Below, in pieces: positions 35,525-44,005 of a DNA stretch of 64,000 nucleotides (positions are counted from its first letter, which is position 1; each line of letters opens with the position of its first letter). The stretch is from Vogesella sp. LIG4 (GTDB lineage Bacteria > Pseudomonadota > Gammaproteobacteria > Burkholderiales > Chromobacteriaceae), in the NCBI RefSeq assembly GCF_900090205.1, contig NZ_LT607802.1, positions 2,574,006-2,638,005 of the forward strand, written 5' to 3'. The position numbers and the translations under genes were made by a program. The notes beneath the pieces are model-generated. The model was not told the origin of the DNA. It saw only the letters and a program-made list of their open reading frames with translations, and searched no databases.

Positions 35525-36562
35525 ATGACCAAATTCGCCCCCCGTCTTGCTGTGCTGAGCGTAGCCGTGGCTTTCGCCGCACCGGCAATGGCCAAGGACA
35601 TCACCGTGATTTCCTTCGGTGGCGCCAACAAGGATGCGCAAACCGCAGCCTACTACCAGACTTTTGAAAAAACCTCCGGCAACAAGGTGACTGCAGGCGA
35701 CTACAACGGCGAAATGGCCAAGGTAAAAGCCATGGTCGATGCCAAGAAAGTGACCTGGGACGTGGTGGAAGTGGAATCCCCGGAACTGCTGCGCGGCTGT
35801 GAAGACGGCATGTTCGAGAAGATCGACTGGAAACAGGTGGGCAACAAGGCCGACTTCGTGAAGCCGGCGGTATCCGAGTGCGGCGTGGGCATTTTCGTAT
35901 GGTCCACCGCGCTGGCCTACAACGCCGACAAGCTGAAGTCCGCTCCGCAGAACTGGGCCGACTTCTGGAACGTACAGAAATTCCCGGGCAAGCGTGGCCT
36001 GCGCAAGGGCGCCAAGTACACCCTGGAATTCGCACTGATGGCTGACGGCGTGAAGCCGACCGACGTGTACAAGGTACTGGCCACCAAGGCCGGCGTGGAT
36101 CGCGCCTTCAAGAAACTGGACCAGCTGAAGCCGAACATCCAGTGGTGGGAAGCCGGCGCCCAGCCGCCGCAGTTCCTGGCTTCCGGTGACGTGGTGATGA
36201 GCTCGGCCTACAACGGTCGTATCGATACCGCACAGAAGGAAGGCAAGAACCTGAAAGTGGTATGGACCGGCAGCGTATACGACGTGGATTCCTGGGCGGT
36301 ACCGAAGGGTTCCCCGAATGCCAAGGAAGCCATGGCCTTCATCAAGCACGCCAGCAAGCCGGAAAACCAGGCTATCTACTCCAACAAGATCGCCTACGGT
36401 CCGACCAACCTGAAGGCCGTGCAGAAGGTGGATCCGAAGTCCGCTGCCAACCTGCCGACCTGGCCGGCCAACCTGAAGAACGCCGTAGCGCTGGATGTGA
36501 ACTTCTGGGTTGAGCATGGTGAAGACCTGGAACAGCGCTTCAACGCCTGGGCTGCTCGCTAA
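35525..36562 (+). CDS. Polyamine-type periplasmic binding protein (PotD/PotF-like)
   Basis: The start at 35525 (MTKFAPRLAVLSVAVAFAAP) follows a good GAGGAG site. The 345-residue protein has a signal peptide cleaved near AMAKD. The mature fold is that of PotD/PotF-type extracellular binding proteins (ITVISFGGANKDAQTAAYYQ, WDVVEVESPELLRGCEDGMF, KIAYGPTNLKAV). Trp-rich positions (IQWWEAGAQPPQFLASGDV) are typical of polyamine pockets, though the ligand remains a guess. It is followed 31 bp later by a perfect inverted pair of the 10-mer repeat. Confidence 0.9.
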   Translation: MTKFAPRLAVLSVAVAFAAPAMAKDITVISFGGANKDAQTAAYYQTFEKTSGNKVTAGDYNGEMAKVKAMVDAKKVTWDVVEVESPELLRGCEDGMFEKIDWKQVGNKADFVKPAVSECGVGIFVWSTALAYNADKLKSAPQNWADFWNVQKFPGKRGLRKGAKYTLEFALMADGVKPTDVYKVLATKAGVDRAFKKLDQLKPNIQWWEAGAQPPQFLASGDVVMSSAYNGRIDTAQKEGKNLKVVWTGSVYDVDSWAVPKGSPNAKEAMAFIKHASKPENQAIYSNKIAYGPTNLKAVQKVDPKSAANLPTWPANLKNAVALDVNFWVEHGEDLEQRFNAWAAR

Positions 36563-36592
36563 GTCGTACCTGACGGGCTGCCGTAGCCTGTA

Positions 36593-36619
36593 GTTGGCCG
36601 CACCGCCGGTGCGGCCAAC
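36593..36619. repeat. Inverted pair of the 10-mer repeat forming a 12-bp perfect hairpin
   Basis: GTTGGCCGCACC and GGTGCGGCCAAC face each other with a 3-nt loop (GCC). Two complete 10-mers build the stem. It stands between the binding-protein gene and the permease genes of one transporter. No T run follows, so it may be an mRNA-stabilising or attenuating hairpin rather than a classic terminator. Inverted pairs of uptake sequences play such roles in Neisseria. Confidence 0.85.
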
Positions 36620-36815
36620 CTAGTGCCGCTAACAAAACCCCTGATTCCGTGTTGCGCCTGCTTGTTGTTTTGTCTGTATCGGCGCACTCTGGCTCAGGTT
36701 CTCTGCACGGTTTTGTTGGCGGCTCTTGATTGCACGCACAGGCAAGCTCCCGCTCTTTGCTGATCTGTCCTGCCGCCCATCCTGTCGGCGGGACTTACCG
36801 GAAGTGATGCATACC

Positions 36816-38078
36816 ATGTCCGAATCCCTTTCCGTCTCTGCGCCGCTGACGGCCGCCGATGGCGAGCCGCTCAAGCTCAAGCTGGCGCGCGAGCGCCGCA
36901 ACAAGCAGCTCAAGGCCGTAGCACTGGTTGCACCGTTGGTGATCTTCCTGCTGCTGACCTTCCTGATTCCCATTGTCACCCTGCTCAAGCGCAGCGTGGA
37001 CAACCCGGAAGTCGTCACCTACCTGCCCAAGACCAGTCAGCTGATTGCAAAATGGGACCGCCAGTCGGTGCCGTCGGAAGATGTATACCGCGCATTGGCG
37101 CAGGACCTGACCGTGGCGAAGGAAGCCAAGACCGTGTCCGAGGTGGCCAAGCGCCTCAATATGGATGTCAGCGGTTTCCGTTCCCTGTTGCAGAAGACCG
37201 CGCGCAAGATGCCGCTGGAACTGGCTGCCGGCGAAACCATGCACGACCGTTTCGTGCAGATAGACGAGCAGTGGGGCCAGGCCGATACCTGGCAGGTGAT
37301 CGCCAAGAACGCCAAGTCGTGGACCCCGTTCTACGTGTACAGCGCGCTGGACCTGCGTGAAGACAAATCCGGTGCGCCGGTGCTGGCGCCGGAAGACGAG
37401 CGCGCCTTCGTCAAGATCTTCGGCCGTACGCTGTGGATGAGCTTCTGGGTAACCGTATGGTGCCTGCTGCTGGGCTATCCGCTGGCTTACTGGCTGGCCA
37501 ACCTGCCGGCGCGCAAGAGCAACCTGCTGATGATCCTGGTGCTGCTGCCGTTCTGGACCTCGGTACTGGTGCGCGTGGCATCGTGGATCGTGCTGCTGCA
37601 GCGCGAGGGCCTGATCAACAGTGCCCTGATGCACCTGGGCATCATCGGCGAGCCGCTGCAGCTGGCGTTCAACCGTGTCGGTGTCTACATCGCCATGGTG
37701 CACATCCTGCTGCCGTTCGTGATCCTGCCGGCCTACAGCGTGATGAAGAGCATTCCGCAGACCTATATGCGTGCCGCCATCTCGCTGGGTGACCACCCGT
37801 TTGCCGCATTCTGGAAGATCTACTTCCCGCAGACCGTGGCAGGCGTGGCCGCCGGCGCGCTGCTGGTATTCATCATGTGTATCGGCTACTACATCACCCC
37901 GGCACTGCTGGGCAGCCCGGAAGAACAGATGGTGAGCTACTACGTGGCGTTCTACACCAACGTCACCATCAACTGGGGTATGGCCGCCGCACTGGGCAGT
38001 CTGCTCCTGATCGCCACCATGACGCTGTACGGTGTGTACAGCAAGCTGGTGGGTGCCAACCGTCTGAGCCTGGGGTAA
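36816..38078 (+). CDS. Polyamine-type ABC transporter permease with large periplasmic insertion (PotB-like)
   Basis: I prefer the ATG at 36816 (MSESLSVSAPLTAADGEP; GGAAG 11 nt upstream) to one 9 bp earlier. At 420 residues it is about 130 longer than ordinary PotB/PotH. The extra part lies between the first helix (LVAPLVIFLLLTFLIPIVTL) and the second (LWMSFWVTVWCLLLGYPLAY), and looks soluble and helical (about residues 65-200). The EAA loop is SIPQTYMRAAISLGDHPFAA. A PotC-like partner follows 3 bp downstream. The insertion may contact the binding protein. Confidence 0.88.
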   Translation: MSESLSVSAPLTAADGEPLKLKLARERRNKQLKAVALVAPLVIFLLLTFLIPIVTLLKRSVDNPEVVTYLPKTSQLIAKWDRQSVPSEDVYRALAQDLTVAKEAKTVSEVAKRLNMDVSGFRSLLQKTARKMPLELAAGETMHDRFVQIDEQWGQADTWQVIAKNAKSWTPFYVYSALDLREDKSGAPVLAPEDERAFVKIFGRTLWMSFWVTVWCLLLGYPLAYWLANLPARKSNLLMILVLLPFWTSVLVRVASWIVLLQREGLINSALMHLGIIGEPLQLAFNRVGVYIAMVHILLPFVILPAYSVMKSIPQTYMRAAISLGDHPFAAFWKIYFPQTVAGVAAGALLVFIMCIGYYITPALLGSPEEQMVSYYVAFYTNVTINWGMAAALGSLLLIATMTLYGVYSKLVGANRLSLG

Positions 38079-38081
38079 ATC

Positions 38082-38909
38082 ATGCTGCCGAATTACGCTT
38101 CTCCGATCGAGCGCATCTGGTTCTGGACCTTCCGTACCATGTGCGTGCTGATCCTGATCTTCCTGGTGTCGCCGCTGCTGGTAATCGTGCCGCTGTCGTT
38201 CTCGGCGGATACTTTCCTGCTGTACCCGATCCACTCCTTCTCGCTGCGCTGGTACCAGGAGTTCTTCGGCAACGGCGTGTGGCTGCATTCGCTGCAGAAC
38301 AGCTTCATCGTGGCGCCGGCGGCAACGCTGCTGGCTACCTCGCTGGGCACGCTGGCGGCGGTCGGTCTGACCTCGACCGACTTCCCCGGCAAGTCGCTGC
38401 TGATGACCATCCTGATCTCGCCGATGGTGGTGCCGGTGGTGATCGTGGGCGTGGGCGCCTACCTGTTCTTTGCGCCTATCGGCCTGTCGAACAGCTACCT
38501 GGCGCTGATCCTGGTGCATGCCGCGCTGGGTGTGCCCTTCGTGGTGATCACCGTGTCGGCCACGCTGCGCGGTTTCAACGTGAACCTGATCCGCGCCAGC
38601 GCCAGCCTGGGTGGCAATGCCATCACCACCTACCGTCGCATCGTGTTCCCGCTGATCGCGCCGGGCGTGATCTCCGGTGCGCTGTTCGCCTTCGCCACCT
38701 CGTTCGACGAAGTGGTGGTGACGCTGTTCCTGGCCGGCCCGGAACAGACCACGCTGCCGCGCCAGATGTTCGGCGGCATCAAGGAGAACATCAGCCCGGC
38801 GATTGCCGCCGCGGCTACCGTGCTGATCCTGTTCTCCATCGCCTTGCTGCTGACGCTGGAATGGCTGCGCGGCCGCTCCGAGCGTATCCGTACCGCATCG
38901 GCAGAGTGA
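38082..38909 (+). CDS. Polyamine-type ABC transporter permease (PotC-like)
   Basis: This 275-residue permease of normal length has six predicted helices and an EAA loop (RGFNVNLIRASASLGGNAIT). It starts MLPNYASPIERIWFWTFRT and is tightly coupled (3-bp gap) to the larger permease. Together they form the membrane channel for the upstream ATPase and binding protein. A clear terminator follows. Confidence 0.92.
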   Translation: MLPNYASPIERIWFWTFRTMCVLILIFLVSPLLVIVPLSFSADTFLLYPIHSFSLRWYQEFFGNGVWLHSLQNSFIVAPAATLLATSLGTLAAVGLTSTDFPGKSLLMTILISPMVVPVVIVGVGAYLFFAPIGLSNSYLALILVHAALGVPFVVITVSATLRGFNVNLIRASASLGGNAITTYRRIVFPLIAPGVISGALFAFATSFDEVVVTLFLAGPEQTTLPRQMFGGIKENISPAIAAAATVLILFSIALLLTLEWLRGRSERIRTASAE

Positions 38910-38926
38910 ACCGCCTTCGCAAGAAC

Positions 38927-38953
38927 AAAGCCCCGCCAGTGCGGGGCTTTTTT
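38927..38953 (+). terminator. Intrinsic terminator of the polyamine-type transporter operon
   Basis: The stem AAAGCCCCGC / GCGGGGCTTT has loop CAGT and is followed by further T, 18 bp after the permease stop. Confidence 0.9.
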
Positions 38954-38969
38954 GCGTGGGCAGTTCGAA

Positions 38970-39962
38970 CTAGAACAGCTCGACGTCGCCTTGCGGCCAA
39001 CCTTGCGGCGACACCAGGCCCTGGGCCAGCAATTGCGCGTAGTCCACCACCTGGTTGCGGCCGTGCTCCTTGGCGTGATACAGCGCCTTGTCGGCCTGTT
39101 CCACCACGTTGGCCGGCAGCGGCTGCTGGTCGATCTGCACGTGGCCGATACTCAGCGTTACCTGACCCACCTGCGGAAAATCGGTGGCGGCAATGCGATG
39201 GCGCAGAGTCTCCAGCTGCTGCGGCGCGCTGTGCCCGTCCTGGCCCTGACGCAGCAGCGCGGCGAACTCTTCGCCGCCATAGCGGTAGAACTGTACGCCG
39301 CTACCCAGCGTGTCGGTCATCAGTTGCGAGATGCGCAGCAGCACTTCGTCGCCGACGATATGGCCGAAGCGGTCGTTGACCTGCTTGAAGTGGTCGATGT
39401 CCAGCAGGGCCAGCGTATAGTGCTGCCCCGGCTGCGACATCAGCTCGTACAGCCGGGTATCGAAGCTGCGGCGGTTCAACAGGCCGGTAAGCATGTCGCG
39501 TTCGGCGTCGTACAACAGGCGCAGGTAGTTTTCGTGGATCAGCATGATGGCGGCCAGAAAGCCTTCCTCCTGCTCGTCCAGCGGGCCGTTTTCCACCACT
39601 ATCAGTGCGGTGCGCCGGTTGCGCTGGCGGATTACCTGCCAGGTGGTGTCGCCCTGGTGCCAGGGGCCGGGCGTGTCGTCGCTGTGCAGGATGGCATCGC
39701 GCATGTGCTGGTCCGGCGCCTGCCAGTGCCGCGGGCTGACCTTGTGGTAGCCGCCGGCTTCATCCAGCCGGTGCAGCAGGCGTACTTCCAGATTCTGATC
39801 GTTACCGCGCAGGCTGTAGAAGCGCACGCTGTGCTGGCGCAGCAGCACGCCCACCAGTTCCAGCAGGCTGCGCTCCAGCTCGCGCAAGCCGCGTTGCGCG
39901 CTCATCTTGGCCATCTGTTGCACCAGATTGGCCAGGTTGTCGTTGGCGGCTCGCCGGTTCAT
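38970..39962 (-). CDS. Diguanylate cyclase (GGDEF-domain protein)
   Basis: This 330-residue soluble protein has a GAF-like N-terminal region (about 1-150), a short coiled linker, and a GGDEF domain (about 155-320). The domain has DMLTGLLNRRSFD, LLDIDHFKQVNDRFGH and the active-site YRYGGEEFA (GGEEF form). It is expected to make c-di-GMP from two GTP. No RxxD inhibitory site is visible five residues before GGEEF. The start is supported by AGGAACCAGGCA. It lies 18 bp downstream of dut on the same strand. Its 3' end carries a 10-mer repeat copy (38992). Confidence 0.9.
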   Translation of the reverse strand: MNRRAANDNLANLVQQMAKMSAQRGLRELERSLLELVGVLLRQHSVRFYSLRGNDQNLEVRLLHRLDEAGGYHKVSPRHWQAPDQHMRDAILHSDDTPGPWHQGDTTWQVIRQRNRRTALIVVENGPLDEQEEGFLAAIMLIHENYLRLLYDAERDMLTGLLNRRSFDTRLYELMSQPGQHYTLALLDIDHFKQVNDRFGHIVGDEVLLRISQLMTDTLGSGVQFYRYGGEEFAALLRQGQDGHSAPQQLETLRHRIAATDFPQVGQVTLSIGHVQIDQQPLPANVVEQADKALYHAKEHGRNQVVDYAQLLAQGLVSPQGWPQGDVELF

Positions 39963-39980
39963 TGCCTGGTTCCTGCCTGA

Positions 39981-40436
39981 TCAGCCGCGGCCGGTGCTGC
40001 CGAAGCCGCCTTCGCCGCGCTCGCTGCTGGCGAAGTCTTCCACGATGTTCAGCGCTACCTGTACCACCGGCACGATGATCATCTGCGCAATGCGTTCCAG
40101 CGGCGACAGCTTGAAGCTGTCATGGCCACGGTTCCATACCGATACCATCAACTGGCCCTGGTAGTCGGAATCGATCAGCCCCACCAGGTTGCCAAGCACG
40201 ATGCCGTGCTTGTGGCCCAGGCCGGAGCGCGGCAGGATCATCGCCGCCAGGGTCGGGTCGGCCAGGTGGATGGCCATGCCGGTGGGTACCAGCACGGTCT
40301 GGCCCGGTTCCACCACCATGTCGCTGTCGATGGCGGCGCGCAGGTCCAGGCCGGCGGAGCCGCTGGTGGCGTAGGCCGGCAGGCAGTCGTGCAGGCGGGA
40401 GTCGAGAATCTTGATGTCGAGTACGGGTTTGTTCAT
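39981..40436 (-). CDS. dut: Deoxyuridine 5'-triphosphate nucleotidohydrolase
   Basis: The ATG at 40436 ([17 protein letters not shown]) is preferred over a TTG 9 bp upstream. The 151-residue enzyme has all five trimeric dUTPase motifs: [49 protein letters not shown], and the C-terminal arm [12 protein letters not shown]. It hydrolyses dUTP to dUMP. It follows coaBC by 18 bp, a conserved pairing in proteobacteria. Confidence 0.97.
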   Translation of the reverse strand: MNKPVLDIKILDSRLHDCLPAYATSGSAGLDLRAAIDSDMVVEPGQTVLVPTGMAIHLADPTLAAMILPRSGLGHKHGIVLGNLVGLIDSDYQGQLMVSVWNRGHDSFKLSPLERIAQMIIVPVVQVALNIVEDFASSERGEGGFGSTGRG

Positions 40437-40454
40437 TGCTTGCAAATATCTGTG

Positions 40455-41633
40455 TTAACGGTTGAGGCACTGGGCGAGGTGGGCCACGATGGCGCGGCCA
40501 ACCTCGTCCTTGGGTAGTGCCGGCAGCGGATGCTGGCCGGCGTCGTCCAGCAACACCACCTCATTATGGTCGGCGCCCATCGCCTGCTGTGCCAGATTGG
40601 CCACCAGTAGCGGCACCTTCTTGCGCTTGCGCTTCTGCTCGGCAAAATCCAGCAGGTTCTGGCTTTCCGCGGCGAAGCCGACGCAGAACGGCGCCGCCGG
40701 CAGGCCGGCCACGGTGGCGAGGATGTCCGGGTTTTCTTCCAGCTCGATCACCGGTACCGCGTCACCCTTCTTCAGCTTGTGCTCGCTGCGGTTCTTCACC
40801 CGGTAGTCGGCTACCGCCGCCACGCTGATGAATACATCGCTGCGGCCAACCTCGGCCAGCACCGCCTGGTACATTTCGCTGGCAGTCTGCACCGGCAGCA
40901 GGCGCACGTTCACCGGCGGGGTGAGGGCGGTGGGGCCGGATACCAGGGTGACCTCGGCGCCGGCATCGCGGCAGGCGCGCGCCAGTGCGTAGCCCATCTT
41001 GCCGGAGCTGATGTTGGTGATGCCGCGCACGGCGTCGATCGGCTCGAAGGTGGGGCCGGCGGTGAGCAGCACCTGCTTGCCGGCCAGTACTTTTTCATCG
41101 AAATAGCCCTGCAGCAGCTCGAACACTTCCTCCGGCTCCAGCATGCGCCCCGGGCCGGTTTCGCCGCAGGCCTGCACGCCATGTGCCGGCCCCCACACCT
41201 GCACGCCATCGGCCTGCAGCTGGGCGATGTTGCGCAGATTGGGCGGGTTGTCCCACATCTGGCGGTTCATCGCCGGCACCACCACCAGCGGGCAGGTACG
41301 CGCGGCGGCCATGGTGGAGATCAGGTCGTCGCAGGCGCCATGCGCCAGCTTGAAGATGCAGTCGGCGCTGGCCGGCACGATCACGAATACATCGGCGCGG
41401 CGCGACATCTCGATGTGCGCCATGGCGTTGTCCGGGCGGCTGTCCCACACATCGTGGTACACCGCGTGGCCGGACAGCGCCTGGAAGGTGAGCGGCGTCA
41501 CGAAACGGGTGGCGTTCTCGCTCATCACCACTTCCACGCGGTGGCCGGCCTTCACCAGCAGCCGGGTCAGCTCCGCCGCCTTGTAGGCGGCTACGCCGCC
41601 GGTAATGCCCAGAAGAATGTTTTTTTGCGCCAT
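40455..41633 (-). CDS. coaBC: Bifunctional phosphopantothenoylcysteine decarboxylase / phosphopantothenate-cysteine ligase
   Basis: The start at 41633 (MAQKNILLGITGGVAAYKAA) gives 392 residues; the frame extends further upstream but without family sequence. The CoaC half (about 1-185) is a flavoprotein decarboxylase with LGITGGVAAYKAAEL, VVPAMNRQMW and the ACGETGPGRM active-site flap. The CoaB half has LLTAGPTFEPIDAVRGITN and NISSGKMGYALA for CTP-dependent cysteine ligation, then AVADYRVKN. It performs two steps of coenzyme A synthesis. The gene is divergent from radC and upstream of dut, as in many proteobacteria. Confidence 0.97.
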   Translation of the reverse strand: MAQKNILLGITGGVAAYKAAELTRLLVKAGHRVEVVMSENATRFVTPLTFQALSGHAVYHDVWDSRPDNAMAHIEMSRRADVFVIVPASADCIFKLAHGACDDLISTMAAARTCPLVVVPAMNRQMWDNPPNLRNIAQLQADGVQVWGPAHGVQACGETGPGRMLEPEEVFELLQGYFDEKVLAGKQVLLTAGPTFEPIDAVRGITNISSGKMGYALARACRDAGAEVTLVSGPTALTPPVNVRLLPVQTASEMYQAVLAEVGRSDVFISVAAVADYRVKNRSEHKLKKGDAVPVIELEENPDILATVAGLPAAPFCVGFAAESQNLLDFAEQKRKRKKVPLLVANLAQQAMGADHNEVVLLDDAGQHPLPALPKDEVGRAIVAHLAQCLNR

Positions 41634-41781
41634 GCCTGTCTCGCGCTGCAGCCGGAAATCATCGAATCGGAATTGTAACGGATGCATCCGGGCGCGTCCG
41701 GTTCTGATTGATAATCGATTAGTTATACGTCATTAAAATTCTGTTAGAAACCATGCTATAGCCAAGAATAGGGAGTCCGCC

Positions 41782-42456
41782 ATGTCGATACTGCAATGGC
41801 CGCAGGGCGAGCGGCCGCGGGAGAAGCTGTTGCAACGCGGCCCGCAGGTATTGTCGGATGCCGAACTGCTGGCGATTTTCCTGCGCACCGGCGTGCGCGG
41901 CAGCTCGGCGGTGGACATGGCGCGGCAGCTGTTGCAGCGCTTTGGCAGCCTGGGCCGGCTGCTGGCGGCCAGCGCCGACGAGCTGGGCCGCTGCAGCGGC
42001 ATGGGGCCGGCCAAGTATGCGCAGTTCGCCGCGGTGAAGGAGCTGGCGCGGCGGCTGCTGGCCGAGGATCTGCGGCTGGATGATGCGCTGGACAACCCGG
42101 AGGCGGTGCGCCACTACCTGCGGCTGGCGATAGGCAGCCAGCAGGTGGAAGTCTTCCTGGTGCTGTTCCTGACGGCACAAAACTGCCTGCTGGCAGTCGA
42201 AGAACTAGCAAGGGGCACATTAACGGAAACGCGGGTGTACCCGCGGGAGGTGGCAAGACGGGCGTTGCAGCACAATGCAAGTGCGGTCATCGTGGCGCAC
42301 AATCATCCGTCCGGTGTGGCCGAGCCATCGGCTGCCGACCGGGCGCTGACCGCTACGCTCAAGCAGGCATTGCAGCTGGTCGATATAAGGTTACTGGATC
42401 ATTTTGTGGTGACAGGTGCCCACGCCGAGTCGCTGGCAGAACGCGGTTGGGTGTAG
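41782..42456 (+). CDS. radC: RadC-family (JAMM/MPN+) protein
   Basis: This 224-residue protein starts [20 protein letters not shown]. It has an N-terminal helix-hairpin-helix-like region ([20 protein letters not shown]) and the C-terminal JAMM domain with the metal motif [15 protein letters not shown]. RadC proteins were long linked to repair, but the biochemical role is uncertain. The JAMM motif predicts a zinc hydrolase. AGGGAGTCCGCC precedes the start. It is divergent from coaBC. Confidence 0.95.
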   Translation: MSILQWPQGERPREKLLQRGPQVLSDAELLAIFLRTGVRGSSAVDMARQLLQRFGSLGRLLAASADELGRCSGMGPAKYAQFAAVKELARRLLAEDLRLDDALDNPEAVRHYLRLAIGSQQVEVFLVLFLTAQNCLLAVEELARGTLTETRVYPREVARRALQHNASAVIVAHNHPSGVAEPSAADRALTATLKQALQLVDIRLLDHFVVTGAHAESLAERGWV

Positions 42457-42562
42457 GGTGTGTTCAACGGTTGGTGAACAGGCAGCGCATGCCGGCAGTT
42501 GGCCGGCAAGCTCTGGATGAACCCCAGGCCATCCGACTGGCCGCAAGAAGGAGGGAAGCATC

Positions 42563-42814
42563 ATGAACATCCTGCAGTTGCTCAACCAGTCCGATTACAT
42601 CCAGATCAACAACCAGCTGATCAAGCCGGAATTCATGTATGCGTCCGAGGATTTCGCCGAGGACGACGACGTGGCGGTGGAAGCGCAACTGGACGGTGCC
42701 GAACTGGTACTGACCGTGGCCGACCTGGAGGACGCCACCCCGTTGGCCGATGGCGCATACTGGCTGGAAAGCGTGGGCTACCTGCGCTTCCTGAGTCGCC
42801 AGGCGCTGCACTGA
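42563..42814 (+). CDS. Small acidic protein of unknown function
   Basis: A very good ribosome site (AGAAGGAGGGAAGCATC) precedes this 83-residue frame starting MNILQLLNQSDYIQINNQLI. The product is strongly acidic in the middle (EDFAEDDDVAVEAQLDGAEL) and ends LESVGYLRFLSRQALH. No signal peptide, membrane helix or known motif is visible. It is followed by a hairpin terminator, so it is a stand-alone small gene. It looks conserved-type rather than spurious, but I do not recognise its family. Confidence 0.75.
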   Translation: MNILQLLNQSDYIQINNQLIKPEFMYASEDFAEDDDVAVEAQLDGAELVLTVADLEDATPLADGAYWLESVGYLRFLSRQALH

Positions 42815-42836
42815 ATATCGTTTTTTAGCTACCCAC

Positions 42837-42860
42837 AAGGCCGCCGCAAGGCGGCCTTGT
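42837..42860 (+). terminator. Hairpin terminator of the small acidic-protein gene
   Basis: CAAGGCCGCC / GGCGGCCTTG with loop GCAA lies 23 bp after the stop. The T tract after it is poor (TGCTGTTGG), so efficiency is uncertain. Confidence 0.6.
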
Positions 42861-42960
42861 GCTGTTGGAGCATGTTCACGGTCTGCTGTGCGTCGGCGAT
42901 ACAGCGTTAAAAACGGTCTTGCCCTGGCTTGCAAGATCGTGAACATGTTCTTGGCAGCAC
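42859..42960. repeat. 102-bp MITE-like element with about 28-bp imperfect terminal inverted repeats
   Basis: The left end begins GTGCTGTTGGAGCATGTTCA and continues to GGTCTGC. The complement of the right end begins GTGCTGCCAAGAACATGTTC and continues to GATCTTGC. The core match CATGTTCACG(G/A)TC is near perfect. The 40-bp centre (CGTCGGCGATACAGCG...) has no frame. The size and structure fit a non-autonomous miniature transposon or a structured regulatory RNA. Confidence 0.55.
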
Positions 42961-43038
42961 AAGCTTGAGCCGGTTGCCGGCTGGCCGGATAATCGCAGGC
43001 CGCATTTTTACAGCGCGCTTTTCATGGGGCGGACAACA

Positions 43039-43923
43039 ATGAGCAAAGTCGTGGTGGTAGGCAGCATCAATATGGACCTGGTGGCGGTGGCCGGGCGCTT
43101 TCCCGCGCCGGGCGAGACCATACTTGGCGAGCGCTTTGTTACCGTGCCGGGCGGCAAGGGCGCCAACCAGGCGGTGGCGGCCAGCCGGCTGGGGGCCGAG
43201 GTCAGCATGGTGGGCAAGGTGGGCCGCGATGGTTTTGGCGACCAGCTGCTGGCGGTGCTGCAGCGCGAAGGCGTGGACACCCGCCACGTTGGCCGCAGCG
43301 AAGTGGCCAGCGGTGTGGCGATGATCACCGTCAGCGGCGGCGAGAACAGCATCGTGGTGGTGCCGGGCGCCAACCATGCGCTGCTGCCGGCCGACATCGC
43401 CGCCGCCGAGGCAGAGCTGGCGGCCGCCGACGTGATCCTGACCCAGCTGGAGATTCCGCTGGACACCGTGCGCGCGGTGCTGGACATCGCCGCCCGCCAC
43501 GGCGTGCCGGTGATCCTCAACCCGGCGCCGGCGCAGCCACTGCCGGCCGATCTGCTGCAGCAATGCGCGCTGATCACCCCAAACGAGCACGAGCTGGCTA
43601 CCGTGCTGGGCCGTCCGGGCGAGGGCATGGCCACGCTGCTGCCGCTATTGCCGGGCAAGGTAGTGATGACCCATGGCAGCAACGGCGCCTGGCATGCGCG
43701 TGCCGACGGCTCGCTGCATCACCAGCCGGGCTTTGCCGTGGCGGCGGTGGACAGCACCGGTGCCGGCGATACCTTCAACGGTGCACTGGCGGCCTTTCTG
43801 CCACAGGGGCTGGAGCTGGCAATGCGCCACGCCGCCGCAGCCGGCGCGTTGTCGGTGACCCGCCTGGGCGCGCAGGCCGGCATGCCGCAGCGCAGCGAAT
43901 TGCAGGCCTTCATGGGCGCTTGA
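43039..43923 (+). CDS. rbsK: Ribokinase (PfkB-family sugar kinase)
   Basis: I use the ATG at 43039 (MSKVVVVGSINMDLVAVAGR). The 294-residue protein has ribokinase signatures: an N-terminal GSINMDLV, the substrate loop PGGKGANQAVAASRLGAEV, NPAPAQPLP, ITPNEHEL, and the ATP-site VDSTGAGDTFNGALAAFL with the catalytic Asp. It phosphorylates ribose at O5. There is no ribose transporter next to it. The next gene 82 bp downstream is a small Rossmann-fold protein. Confidence 0.9.
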   Translation: MSKVVVVGSINMDLVAVAGRFPAPGETILGERFVTVPGGKGANQAVAASRLGAEVSMVGKVGRDGFGDQLLAVLQREGVDTRHVGRSEVASGVAMITVSGGENSIVVVPGANHALLPADIAAAEAELAAADVILTQLEIPLDTVRAVLDIAARHGVPVILNPAPAQPLPADLLQQCALITPNEHELATVLGRPGEGMATLLPLLPGKVVMTHGSNGAWHARADGSLHHQPGFAVAAVDSTGAGDTFNGALAAFLPQGLELAMRHAAAAGALSVTRLGAQAGMPQRSELQAFMGA

Positions 43924-44005
43924 TCTGGCGCAAGTTGGCCGCAAAACCCTATCGTTAAAATGCCGCTTTCGCATGCCTTGGGCATGGACACGAGCGGGGT
44001 CGAGA

